Part shown: piece by piece, positions 21,356 to 31,876 of the stretch
Numbering within the stretch: the stretch's first letter is position 1
How the letters are laid out: each line of letters opens with the position of its first letter
Origin: Cricetomys ansorgei
Lineage: Eukaryota; Chordata; Mammalia; Rodentia; Nesomyidae
Direction: 5' to 3'
DNA length: 64,000 nt
Assembly: GCA_026225945.1 (NCBI GenBank)
Contig: JAMJFZ010003624.1
Coordinates: forward strand, 9,707,001-9,771,000
Translations under genes and position numbers: made by a program
Notes under the pieces: model-generated
Told to the model about the DNA's origin: nothing
The model's input: the letters and a program-made list of their open reading frames with translations, nothing else
Database searches by the model: none

Positions 21356-21480
21356 CTGTCCCATCCTGGAGGGAGCGCGAGGGCCCGGCTCCCGCGGGAG
21401 CACGGGGGACTGGGGCCCAACCTACGCCGGCACAGTGGGCTGGCAGGAGGGGGACCCGCAGCCTGCCGACCCCACTCTCC
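21356..21480. promoter_or_regulatory. Second GC-rich patch right of the CpG island
   Basis: A shorter GC-rich stretch with about nine CpG, containing 'gctcccgcgggagcacgggg', in which CTCCCGCGGGAG is a 12-bp perfect palindrome near 21389-21400. It may be a shoulder of the island at 20638-20940. Confidence 0.45.
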
Positions 21481-22248
21481 GCAGCTTCCTCCAACCTGCT
21501 GGGGTGGGTTTACCTCTGCAAAGTCCGATAATATGTTTTCTCCCCATTTCTTAGGAGCCTATTCTCCTTAAAATGCGTCGCCACGTTACCTCAAATGTTG
21601 GCTTTCTGACTCCCTGGCAGGATTCAGATGAGGAAGTAACCCAGTTTACTAAGGAGAGATGAGAGGTAAACATTGCGACAGAATTCTAATGATGCTGCAA
21701 AAAGAATAAATAGCTAAAATAAGGACAAAGGCCGCTAGAATCCTTATGCCGACATTGGCTTGAAGTGGCAAAACACCAGCAAATACAAAGAACCTGCAAA
21801 AACTAATGGCTGACCAGTCTACGTTCTGGACCCCAAGCCAGTTAGACTCTTATAACCTAACCATATCATAAATATCTGCATAAATACCTGCAGGCACAGC
21901 TTTCATGCAAAACCCAAACTGGGTTGGGTTCTGAACTCTCCAGCCGAAGCCTTCAGGAAGAGAATGGCAACAATAAAATCCTGCCACAGTGAGTGCTTCC
22001 CTCTCCTGAGTCTCTTCATGGCCAGTGGAATTTGGAAGACTCATGCTTCAATACCAAAACACCCTGCTAAGTGCGGGGCGTTGGGAGTTCTTGTCTACCG
22101 AAGTCATGGGCCCTTCACCCATGAAATAGTGTCACCTTCTGTGGGGTTTTGTCCAAGCCAACTATCAGATTGGGTAAATGTCTTTCTGGTTTCCGTTATT
22201 CAAACCTAAGACTGGGAACTGGCATTGATGGGGGTGTATGAGACCACC
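21481..22248. other. Intergenic sequence, nothing recognised
   Basis: AT-rich unique DNA. The part at 21600-21900 (A-rich with 'cgctagaatccttatgccg') might extend the conserved block to its left, but I saw no strong motif cluster. Confidence 0.5.
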
Positions 22249-22305
22249 TGTGTGTGCGTGTGTGTGTGTGCTTTGTGTGTGTGTGTGTGTGTGCGCGCGC
22301 GCGCG
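22249..22305. repeat. (TG)n(CG)n microsatellite
   Basis: TG dinucleotides interrupted by CTT, then CGCGCGCGCG. A Z-DNA-prone alternating tract. Confidence 0.93.
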
Positions 22306-23834
22306 AGCATCTTTGGATAGTTCTCCCCTTGTCATCAGTTACCAATGAGCCTCTCTGAAGACACGCCCAAACCCGTCTTGATCACGGTCTTCTTGCTGTC
22401 TCCTCTTGGCAGCATTAAAAAAGAAAAAAGGACTCCGAGAAGTTGTTGGTAACAATAAATGATAGCAAGACTATATATTCGCCTTTTGATTTCTTGGCTA
22501 TTTCATTGAAACCTTGAGCCACAGCGCCAACTGATCAGTTGCTTTGGTCCACGTTGTTCCTAAGAACCAAGTTCCCTAACCTTGTTACATGCATAGCGGC
22601 TCAAGCATTTTACAACATACCCGGGCTATGTAGAATTGTCTCGTTGGCGGCAGTCCCTTTCTGCTGCTACGTGCAGGGAGACCAGATACTTTCCATTATT
22701 TTAAACCCTTTGATATAATCCTTTGGAAGTAGGAGAATTATAACTTGGTTTTCCGTGCGCTTTAAACTGTATTTTTCCTCCATTGCTCACACTGGGTCAT
22801 TACAGGAAGGCTTTTTTTTTTTTGCTGGGACTCCTGAGTGGCCTGTATCAAAGTTTTCAAAGTGAAAGAGCACCACAGGAAGAGCACACAGAGTTTTGGG
22901 AGAGAAGAAACACACACCTAACTCAATAAGTTCTGAAAACTGATAAAATGGAATGGTGAGATCGTGAATCTATATACTTGGCAGCGAGGCATTGTGGGCA
23001 TTCAGTGGCACCAATGGTCTGAGATTATCCACTTTCCTAACACGAGGAGAGATCTGCACATTTGAAGTCCCTGGGGACCAAAGACCAACACTTTGTACGG
23101 GGAAGAAATACAGAGCTGTTTACCCAATGGTTTGATTATAATGCACGTAATTGGAGCATCTTTCCTTGGGATGGAGCTAAGCCACTGTGTGTCCACAATA
23201 TAATGAACCTGAAGAGGCAAGTGACATTCATTCTAGGAAACTGGAACCCAGCAAAAATTTCTCTCTATGAGGGAATGACACTGACCGTCTGAGGCTGCAG
23301 AGAATCAAAACTAGCCACAAGGATTTCTCTAGTCTTTCCCATGCCCAAGTCGTCTTCTCTTTTTTGGTTCACAAATCACAGAACCCACTGTCATAGGGGG
23401 AAGAAAAGAATGAAATAGATTCCTTCTCATCACTCCAGAACATTCTTAACTGAAGCAGGGATGATGTCTCACCACCCCCACCACCCCTGCCCCAATCTCC
23501 AGCTTCCTCTTCATACAACACTCAAAGTAAGGTCTGCACAAGTAACTGGAAGGTTCACTAGTGAGACTCTATTATGACCCAAGGGATTGTTCCAAATGTC
23601 TGGACTACAGTTTTATTGCCCTGAAAAAAAATCTTAAGAAGTAGGCCATTACCGAGGGCTGGACAATTCTCAGTGCACACTGTTGTGAGCTGTGAGGTTC
23701 TGCCCGAGTAGTTCCAGAGCAGCCACTTGGAACTCCTGATTATTAGGTCACCATCTGCAGAGAATAGGCCAGAGCCATAGGCCTTCAATGCAAAACCAGC
23801 CTAGCAATGTGGTAATACATTTTTTTTAGCCTTG
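22306..23834. other. Intergenic sequence, nothing recognised
   Basis: Unique-looking DNA with a T run at about 22811-22823. No exon or known repeat is recognised before the SINE cluster. Confidence 0.5.
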
Positions 23835-23995
23835 TGTATTGGGCAGTGGTGGCTCACACCTTTAATCCCAGCACTTGGAAGGCAGAAGCAGGTGGATCTC
23901 TGTGAGTTCGAGACCAGCCTGGTCTACAGAGTGAGTTCCAGGACAGCCAGAGTTACAGCAGAGAAACCCTGTCTCAAAAAACAAAAAAATTAAAA
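23835..23995 (+). repeat. B1 SINE with 9-bp target-site duplication
   Basis: Full-length B1 ('cagtggtggctcacaccttt', 'gtgagttcgagaccagcctg', 'gaaaccctgtctca') with an A-rich tail. TTAGCCTTG occurs just before (23826-23834) and just after (23996-24004), marking the insertion. The 3' copy abuts an older B1, so this element inserted immediately upstream of it. Confidence 0.95.
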
Positions 23996-24004
23996 TTAGC
24001 CTTG

Positions 24005-24112
24005 CAGGGTGTGACGATCCTCACCTTTAACCCCAACAGTTAGGAGGCAGATGTAGGTGACACTCGAAGCTCCAGGACAGCCAGGGCTACATAGTGAGAT
24101 CCTGTCTCAAGG
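24005..24112 (+). repeat. Degraded B1 SINE
   Basis: Diverged B1 with 'cctcacctttaaccccaaca', 'aggaggcagatgtaggtg' and 'acagccagggctacatagtg', ending 'gatcctgtctca'. A middle section is missing. It is older than its left neighbour. Confidence 0.85.
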
Positions 24113-24127
24113 AAGCAATGAATCAAT

Positions 24128-24215
24128 AGCCATGCCTGTAATTATACCACTTGAGAAACTGAGGCAGGAGAATCAAGCATTCAGGAATTAAAGGCCAGCC
24201 TGAATTAAACTTTAA
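24128..24215 (+). repeat. B1/B4-like SINE fragment
   Basis: A third B1-like monomer in the same orientation, with 'agccatgcctgtaattatac', 'gaaactgaggcaggagaatc' and 'aaaggccagcctgaattaaa'. Its decayed 3' end runs into the GGAA array, so the array probably grew from its A-rich tail. Confidence 0.75.
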
Positions 24216-24219
24216 CACA

Positions 24220-24385
24220 GGAAGGAAGGAAGGAAGGAAGGAAGGAAGGAAGGGAGGGAGGGAGGGAGGGAGGGAGGAAGGAAGGAGGAAGGAAGGAAGG
24301 AAGGAAAGAAGGAAGGGAAGGAAGGAAGGAAGAAGGAAGGAAGGAAGGAACAGGAGGGAGGGAGGGAAGGAGGAAGGAAAGGAAA
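24220..24385. repeat. (GGAA)n microsatellite
   Basis: About 165 bp of purine-only GGAA units with GGGA and AGGA variants. Long GGAA arrays are tandem ETS-family core sites and can form triplex (H-DNA) structures. The proline/serine/leucine-rich minus-strand frames are artefacts. Confidence 0.97.
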
Positions 24386-25132
24386 ATCAATCATACCTTT
24401 ACATAAAAGCACTGCAGCAGATTTCTGTGTATGGGTTTGTTTTGGTGAGTTTGATTCTCATGAAGGAATAGAGGACAGACAGATAAATGGTCATCTAAGC
24501 GTACGATGTTTCTCTTTGCCTGACCAAAGGACTAGCTCCAAAGTGGGTAGGGCACAAAGAAGAAACAATGGCCCTGTCTGTGGAGCTGTTCCGTGAAGAA
24601 CTAGACTGTGGAGTGCTGGCCTTCCCGCCGACCTGTAGTGTAACAGCTCGAACTGGTACTCCTTCGCCAACCCAAAGGTGACAATGTTTCCCTACTTTTT
24701 GCTGGCTGGGGTCCCCAGTGCAGAGCCTCAAATATGGCTTAGAGGTCCTAACCCTTCTCTCCATCCATGGGGCAGAGGGAAGGGCTTCTGCTCTTCCCTA
24801 CACAGATGACAAGAGACAGGCAAAAGGCAGAGGCAATGCCAGAAGACCCATTAGTCGAAAACAGAAGAGAATCCCAGGCCTGCCTCAGAGCCTCTCTGGA
24901 ATTTGGGGACATAAATGTAAACAACACACAGAGAGATGATTTAAAAAGGAAGTTTGCAAACCTCCTCTGGCAGAGGCCCCCATAACAGAAGGGTTAAAAA
25001 TGGCATGTTTAAAGGGTTCGGTGGGTATCAATAGGAAGAGAGGTGAGTAGTTTAAGACAAGGGACAAGTTTTTCCGCCACCCCCAACACCCCATGGGGAG
25101 AGGGCAGATTATTTACTTTAAAAACAAACAGG
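24386..25132. other. Intergenic sequence, nothing recognised
   Basis: Unique-looking. Frames of 72-89 codons have no domain features. No repeat family is recognised. Confidence 0.5.
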
Positions 25133-25330
25133 GGCTGGGCATAGCGGCTCATGCTGGTCATCTGAGCTACAGGGTGAGACCCTGCTTCACAAAGCAGAAA
25201 ACAAACAAAATTTTAAAATAAGATTAAAAAGGGAAATCAGGGCACAGGGTGAGGGGATGGGGGAATAGCTCAGTGGTGGTGCAGGTGCCTCGTATGCGTG
25301 AGGTCCTGGGTTTAATCTCCAGCAAAACGC
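25133..25330 (+). repeat. B1-ID composite SINE (B4 type)
   Basis: A truncated B1-like part (25133-25208, 'ggctgggcatagcggctcat', 'gggtgagaccctg') is followed by an A-rich linker. An ID-like part comes next (25256-25330, 'atagctcagtggtggtgcag', 'gaggtcctgggtttaatctc'). This B1-then-ID order is the B4-type fusion. A (CA)n tract follows at 25331-25354. Confidence 0.75.
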
Positions 25331-25470
25331 AGACACACACACACACACACACACCTAAACAAACCAATAATAAATCAACCGAAACAACTAAAATCAGAGG
25401 GGAGCAGATGCCAGATATCCGATGGAGACGAGAAAAGTGGTTCTTGGATGGACGGTTTTTGTTTTCTTAC

Positions 25471-25561
25471 CGAAAGGAGAAACAAAGGCCGAGAAGGAAG
25501 CCGGCGGCGTCCCTGCAGGGGCCTCTGCTACGTCGCCCATGACGGGGCGGCAGCCATCTTG
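25471..25561 (-). promoter_or_regulatory. Candidate first exon/promoter of an unannotated transcript
   Basis: On the minus strand there is a CpG-dense 90-bp patch, with about nine CpG. It begins with CAAGATGGCTGC (25550-25561), one mismatch from the TISU/YY1 element CAAGATGGCGGC. A second ATG at 25538-25540 has G at -3 and G at +4. It opens 23 codons starting MGDVAEAPAG and stays open to a strong splice donor G|GTAAGA with the exon end at 25471. The first ATG gives only nine codons (stop inside the second frame). I recognise no known protein. Alternatives are a chance CpG cluster or a 5' piece of a retrocopy. Confidence 0.35.
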
Positions 25562-26639
25562 GGCATTCAGGGATTCCCAGGCTAGAAGACGATTTCATTA
25601 GGCACATCCCGAAACTTGGTCCTGTTAGCAAGTGTAATAGGACTTTTTTTCGGTTTCATAAAATACCTTGATAACTGGAAAGTGCCGGTTAATGGCTACC
25701 TGTTCCAACTATGAATTTCACAAAGATTAATATACCCCGTTAGGTTTCTTAAGATTCTATCAGGAGGCCTGCCCGAGTCTTGGGTGTTTTACAGTCTCTG
25801 TGGGCATGAGCCCAACTGAAACTACCGCTCAACAGCCTACCTGTCATCTTCATCTTCTTCTGGCATAAAAATACATATTTTTCCCATAATAAAGATTTTT
25901 TATAATAGCAATAAAATAACTCCAGAGAACATGGTTGTCTTGAGATAGCTTAGCTCTGCCTGGTGCCTCATAACGCCCTGGGGATACAGAAGGCCTATAA
26001 TACTCCTTTTAGCTGCCACGTCTTAGCTTAATTAAGGAATAAAGCCAAAAGGTCATGCTGGATAAAAATGTAAATCTTCAAAACTTTTCATTCTTGACCC
26101 AAACTCCGTGTCATAAAATTTCAGTTTTCCCTGGAACAAGCAGTCTGCCCACTCCGACGACTGGGAGACACTGGGACTTGCCACTTCTCTGAAATATGCC
26201 TTTGGCACTGTGCAAATAAATCCTGACTTCATCTCTGGACTTGGAGTTACAATTCTGCCTCTTTTGACAGAGGTCCTGCAAAGCAGCCCCTCTCCCAGGC
26301 CATAAAAGCATGGATAGCAACAGCATCTCCTTCGGCAAGCACCGTTTCCCACCGGGTCTCAGTGTCAGTGTTCCTGTGCGGATAGAAGGTGCGGGAGTGG
26401 GGTCTGTCTCCATGTGAGTCTCAGAAAGGGAAAGGAACATGTACGTCTCTCTCTCTATGGCTTATTTGCTACTGAGCTGCTGCTGGAAGAGCCAACTATG
26501 ATCTTTGGTTCCAATCATTTCATGGGGGCGTTGATTACACACTATCTTAAAGAGCAAGCTGGTTTGGACACAAGGTTTCGTTAACTGGAGCTTCGATCAC
26601 TTGTGGTAGAGGTTCACAGGCTGTGACATTAGACACCAT
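25562..26639. other. Intergenic sequence, nothing recognised
   Basis: Unique-looking DNA with AT-rich, even texture at 25620-26060 ('gcttaattaaggaataaag' near 26027). No repeat or exon is recognised. Frames of about 100 codons at 26053-26440 minus have no domain. Confidence 0.5.
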
Positions 26640-27060
26640 ACTCAAAAATCGGGCACTGCTGACCATGAGGCTCACTTTACACAGGAGATTTGCAGTCCCT
26701 AAATTGGCAATGATAAATATTATTTGTCTTCAGGAAATAGCACCTTCTCACGTTTGAAGCTGTGCTAATTGGAGGAAAAGAGTCGCTGTGTTATGGAACT
26801 AATTGTATGTCACCTGCTTCTCTCCAATGAGCAAATGGACAGACAAATGCCATGCTGACCAATTGATGTTGTGACAGATCGATCAATTGATTTGGACCTA
26901 GATAATATGTATTTGTGGGAGACAGAGAATGGGTTATTCATTCATTTTTCTAGCCAATAAGAGGGTGCACGTGACTTCCATAAATGGGAATGGATGGTGG
27001 GTCAGGAGCTGCCACTAGAATCTTGCTGCAAAAGGGAAAATTCATTCCACTTCCATATTC
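26640..27060. promoter_or_regulatory. Candidate conserved non-coding element with inverted repeat
   Basis: Repeat-free block with a perfect 8-bp inverted repeat CAATTGAT/ATCAATTG (26860-26867 and 26882-26889). Its spacer contains TGACAG (MEIS/TGIF type), and GATCGATC (26877-26884) spans the spacer's end and the right arm. ATTGAT/ATCAAT words fit ONECUT, CUX and PBX/HOX-type sites. Nearby are GATAAATATTATT (about 26711), GCTAATTGG (about 26764) and AACTAATTG (about 26798). Conservation is inferred from texture only. Confidence 0.4.
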
Positions 27061-28899
27061 AGCAGACATTACGGCTCAATAAAAATGAGGTGTTTAAATA
27101 TTTGATAAACACGGGCAGAACGACGCACGGCTAACGCACCAGAGTGGCCCGCCAGTTCTCTTGGAGATACAAATTTGTCTGCGTACAAATGGAAACTGTT
27201 TTGTAATCCTGGCCTTAAAATCGCCTCTCTCTTCTCCTCCTTCCTCTCCCTTGCTCCTCTCTCATCTGCCACCCGAGACGGCCTGGGTTCTCACCGGGTG
27301 GGGTCTGTGCTGTAAAGTCCGTCACCTTTACTCAGATAAACACATCTCACAGTGGTGCCCAGACATTTGCCATCTCGTCCTCGCCATCAGCCAGTAGAGG
27401 CAGTCAGACAGGGCTCAAGGGCCGCACCGATTTCCCTCCCTGACACAAATACAAGCACTCATTTTTCACACAGAAGCCTCCTCGGTGGTCCGTATCACCT
27501 GCTGCAAGAAACACTGGCCCCGCCATGTTGGTCTCGGTATCTGGTCATGGAAGCCCCACGTCTCAACATGGAATTTCAGCTCAGCAGAGAGAAGCAGTGG
27601 GCAGAAGGATGCCAGAGGGGGAGGGGCAGGGCTGGCCACCGGGTCACTAAGCCCTGGCTCTCCATCTAGATGGATGCTAGACTTCAAGGACAGCGTACGA
27701 TATCTCTGACCACCATTTCGCCTCATCTCTCCTTCACGATGCCAAAAGCCGCCTGTCCACCGCTGTTGCTTCTAAAAAATCTATAAAATGGGATCCAATA
27801 CATGAAATGAGTGGCATGCTTCGCCAAGACGGGCTCCCTACCGATGGCTTTTTGTTCAATGACTAGGAGAGGGATAGATCGCATTGTGAGATCCACTCGG
27901 CAAAGACATCATTGGGGAGGTTTGCGTTTAGAGTTATTAAATAGATAAATACACTGGCTGGTGCTGGCTTGATGCCATGCATTAGACAAGATGTTCTACC
28001 TAAGAAATTAATTGTGATATAAACAGAAAACACTCTGTCTGGACTAGTTTTGGGTACCTAGGGCCTTAGCTTTAAGCCAAGCACAGCTGCCTAGTGTCCG
28101 CCTCTCTGGCTGAATTAGGGATCAGATGGAACGTGAATGGAAACTCACATCTCTTTAATAAAGCACCTCAAATGATCCTTACACCCCAGCCTGCTGATCC
28201 AGGGCACCAAGCATCTCATTAAGTGAGAACAAGACCATCTTTTGCAATCTGTGTTCCAGTTTCTATCTGCTCCTCACTGTGGTAGGATCTGATGGGCGCC
28301 GTAACTAATCTCCACAGAGATAGTGGTTCAGTGTAAGACATGGCATTATCTTGCAGTTCTAGAGGTTGGAAATATGAAGCCCACTTCAGGCCCTGCCGGC
28401 TCAGCAGTCCTGGAACTCCGCTCCAGGCCTTTCCCAGAATCCAGAGCTGTACTCTTTGCGTTGCCGGGCTCATGGTTCCTTCTTCTAGCTGTAGTCTAAT
28501 ACTTCCCTCTGCTTCCGTCCGTCACATTTTGTGTCAAATCTCTCTCTGCGTCCCTCCTACCAGGACCCTTGCAACTGAATTGGGGGCCCACTGGGACAAT
28601 AACCCCAGATGTCTCAGGATTCTTAACCTAAATTTTGCCTCCTCCAGCATGACACACAAATCGGGACCACTCCTCATTTCTGGCTTCTTTTACTTACCAG
28701 AACATTCTCGAGACACGTCTATAAATGAAAATGCTCTAAGCATTAGCAAATAGATCTTTACAAGAAAATATTTTTGCTTTTGTTGAGTAAATAGTGAGTT
28801 GTGCTCAGAGCATATGGTCAACATTTCTAGAAAACGCAAAGCTATTTCTCCAGTTTTAATCCTCAACACTTGATACAATGTTTCTTTTTAATTTTCACA
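27061..28899. other. Intergenic sequence, nothing recognised
   Basis: Includes a TCC-rich patch near 27226-27262 and AT-rich unique DNA near 27900-28030 ('aagaaattaattgtgatata'). No repeat family or exon is recognised. Confidence 0.5.
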
Positions 28900-29003
28900 A
28901 TCTTAATGAGTGGGTAGTGACTTGTCATTTTGTTTTAATTTGCATTTCCCTGAGACTCAGTGGTCCTGAATATCTTTTTATGATCCAATGGATATTATCT
29001 TCT
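28900..29003 (-). repeat. L1 ORF2 C-terminal remnant, antisense
   Basis: Contains 'ttttaatttgcatttccctg' (about 28932-28951) followed by a 'gaatatctttttatgatcca' region ending 'tatcttctttg'. This is the familiar antisense form of the L1 ORF2 segment coding for the REMQIKT region, so the fragment lies on the minus strand. A truncated B1 follows directly. Confidence 0.7.
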
Positions 29004-29006
29004 TTG

Positions 29007-29057
29007 ACCTGCCTCCCAAGTACTGGGATTAAAGGCATGCACCACCACTGCCCAGCA
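29007..29057 (-). repeat. Truncated B1 SINE
   Basis: Only the B1 5' portion is present in reverse: 'tgcctcccaagtactgggat', 'taaaggcatgcaccaccact', 'gcccagca'. Confidence 0.85.
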
Positions 29058-30269
29058 CAAGATCATATTCTTAAGCTTCTAAAATGGACGGAGTAAGGGA
29101 CAGGAGCAAGTGGGGAGATCCACACTTGACTAGAGAAGAGGGCTTCCTGAAATGGCCTCAGCTTCTGCTTGACAATCCACTTCTTAAACGTTCCGGGCTG
29201 AAGGCTGTTCCAGGCAGAGGGCAGACCCCACTTCCGAACAGTGGGTTGCGTTCAGTTTGAGAGTTGGGGTGAATGCTGACAAGCAGAGGGTACAAGTTGC
29301 TTTCTGCTAAACATACACACTTGTCTGAGGAAAGTTTTACAAGGCAGACCCTTATTTTAATACCCTTGAGTCTTAGCCGACTCAGGAAGAAGTGTGCAGT
29401 GATGGCTGAAAGCCACCTCTGTGTCCCTCGGGTCAGAGCTTGCACGCTGGGATGAGAGTGTGCTGTCCCATCTTGGTGTGAAGAGGATCAAGCAGACAGT
29501 GTCTTCCCTGGGGCTCTTGCCCCCACGATCGCCATCGCCATGGCCCCCACTGGGAAATGTTATCAAACTGTCTAATTCTGTCAGCCTGACAGGGACTTCG
29601 AATGCACAACTGGCCCCGCAGCTGATTACCTTCATGTGCGGTTAGAGCAAGTTAAAAATTCCATTTGCAACACACAGGCATCGGGAACGAGGCTTCTGAG
29701 GGGTGGGCTTTGTCTAGTTAACAGAAGAAATGCTTCTCCTGTCACAGCTCCTACGAGGAGAGGACTCTGATGTGCTTACGTTCTACACGAAAGGAGGGTG
29801 AACGCCTAAAGGAGCCCACCCGCAAGAAGGGGAACACACTGCTCCCACAATGAGTGAAGAGAGACAGGTAGCCCTCCCTTAGCCCCCAGCCCCCAAGTCA
29901 GAGCACCTGAACCAAGTCACCCTCTGGGGTTCTCCAACCAATTGGCATTTTCTCGTCATGACCCTCCTCTCTCACCCCAAAGTCAACATTGAGGGCCCCT
30001 CCCCCATATTCCACCCAGTCAACAGAGGTGTGCACTGCTCTCTATTCTGCCTCATGTCTTCTGTTTTGTTCTAGAAGGGAATCAATGAGACTAGCCCAGC
30101 CCCCATCTTCCTTCTTTGAGGCTTTTGGGCTTAAGTAGCTCACAGAAGCACTGCCTCAGTGTTTTAAGAAATGCCTGATTGTAATGTTTCAGGGGGGAGG
30201 ACGAGGGAGGGGCAGACAGGCAACTTCGGAACAAAACTAGGTCTTTGAAAAGGGCCTCTCGGTTGTGCT
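29058..30269. other. Intergenic sequence, nothing recognised
   Basis: Moderate GC, no repeat family recognised. Frames of up to 95 codons on both strands near 29158-29645 have no domain features. Confidence 0.5.
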
Positions 30270-30420
30270 GTTTTCCTGCTCGCGGGGCTTGTGTGCCGCC
30301 GATGGCGCTTCACGAGCGAGGCTTCTCTTCCTCGGCACACAGCGCCCATCAGCTGAGAACCCGACGTCATAACAGAACGAGCAGCTCGCTGACAGCCGCA
30401 GGAGCTACACAGCTCATCTT
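30270..30420. promoter_or_regulatory. CpG-rich patch with CRE-like site
   Basis: About 14 CpG in 150 bp, unusual for this DNA. GACGTC at 30363-30368 gives TGACGTCG on the minus strand, one base from the ATF/CREB site TGACGTCA. The patch lies inside the longest open frame of the window (177 codons, minus, 30164-30697). That frame shows no recognisable domain, and GC-rich composition alone lengthens open frames. It could be a small orphan promoter or enhancer. Confidence 0.35.
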
Positions 30421-31119
30421 CCTTTGAGCTCATCCTGGGTCTTTCTGGAAACCCTGGGCGAGGTTCCTCCATGGCCAGCCCTGGTTTAAACGAAGGGTGG
30501 GACCCGGAAGCAGAGCCCGTGGACATCTTGGAGTGCGGATGGAGAAAATGAGCCCTGCGAAGGTGCTGAGCACAGCCCTGGGTAAAGGGCGGAAAGTCTC
30601 CTACTTTGGGTGACCTCCAGAGAAGGCCCGAAATGCATTTCTCAAGGCCAGCAGAGGCCCTTCGGCCTTGTGCTGGCCACTTCCAGCGTGCCAACATATC
30701 AGGCAGAAGCCTATTCTTAGCTTGACAATTTTCTTTGTCTTATCCTTGCACTAAGGTGTGGGCCCTTAAGGTCAGGGGTCACACATCACAATCCCTGCAT
30801 ACCTGGGCTGGACTCCATTGGGTTGAGAGAGTGTCCGGTGTCCACTGCAAGGAAAACCCAAGCAGCAGCAGCACGGGTGGGATCCTATTTGAGGGTGCTG
30901 AGCCACCTGTGAGTGCCCGCACAGCTCTGTTCCCACTGAGCCCTCAAAGGCCAGCAGTTGTCCTGGGCCTGTGAGGGTGGAGGGACCAGCAGATAAGGAG
31001 CACGAGGCTCAGCCAAGACTGATAATTTGTCTTCGGATTTACTCCTGGCCCTTCAGACGGGCATCATGGAAGAGACTGAGGGTGGTGTTACGTTAGGTCT
31101 CAAGCTGCTGGGACAAACT
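30421..31119. other. Intergenic sequence, nothing recognised
   Basis: Moderate GC; no repeat family or exon is recognised. Confidence 0.5.
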
Positions 31120-31460
31120 GTTGGCTGAGATACTTAACATGTCAAAGTGGACCTGGCTGCCAGGTTCTCCCAGCATCCCTCAGTTCCTACCTGTCACAGG
31201 GCCCTCCTCGTTGGCATACCCTTCCCCCTACCCTGAACTCTCCAGCCCAGGGGGCTGGGCTGCTTCTCCCTATATAATCCAGGCCTCTTGGTCTCCAGGT
31301 TCCCCCTTTTCTCCCCTCTCCTCGTATGGCCTGGCTCAGTCTGGTCATGTGCACCCGGGACTCTCCCAGATGCCTCTGCCTCTGGCCGTGCTCTCCGTCA
31401 CATCTACCGTGTTCTCCCGTTTATCCACAATAAACTCCCTCCTTCGACATACCTAGGAGC
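31120..31460 (+). repeat. Candidate solo LTR (endogenous retrovirus relic)
   Basis: A TATATAA box (31271-31277) is followed 150 bp later by AATAAA (31429-31434). Between them the sequence is pyrimidine-rich, as in U3-R of rodent LTRs ('tccacaataaactccctcct' resembles common LTR poly(A) regions). I could not fix TG...CA ends or a flanking duplication, and no internal retroviral sequence adjoins. The outer bounds are approximate. It may instead be a non-LTR chance arrangement. Confidence 0.35.
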
Positions 31461-31806
31461 CGTGTGTCCCTTCTTTTTTATTTCTTTTCCTTTTTTTCTC
31501 TTTATTCAGATGGTGTCCTTGCCTTTTCCCTCTGCCCTCGGCCCCACACAGGGCCACACTTATCCGGGTAACTGTTGGTTATTTCAATCTAGGGCGCGCT
31601 GAAGGGTCACTGCATTTTCAGGAGTGTGTGTGTAGAGGGGAGCGCCCTCTAAGCCACAAGGCATTTCGGGTAACTTCAGCAAAGAGTAAGGGGGGGCCCC
31701 GCCTCTGTTTGTGTTGCCCCAGGCTGTCCTCCAATTAAGGATGCGCTCCTGTTGTCTTCCTGTGCTTGGGTCTAACTGCCCAAGTGAGACAGAGGTCTGA
31801 AGATGT
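31461..31806. other. Intergenic sequence, nothing recognised
   Basis: T-rich at 31470-31505, then moderate-GC unique DNA. It may hold the end of the LTR-like element to the left. Confidence 0.45.
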
Positions 31807-31875
31807 TTGTTTATTTATTTATTTATTTACTTACTTACTTAATGTATATGTGTATGTGTGTATGTATGTATGTAT
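31807..31875. repeat. (TTTA)n and (TATG)n simple repeats
   Basis: TTTA/TTAC units to about 31841 and TATG/TGTATG units to 31875. They lie at the tail side of the reverse-oriented SINE that follows. Confidence 0.9.
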
Positions 31876-31876
31876 T

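Noticed and set aside
24205..24412. Proline/serine/leucine-rich minus-strand frames
   Set aside because: They are translations of the GGAA array.
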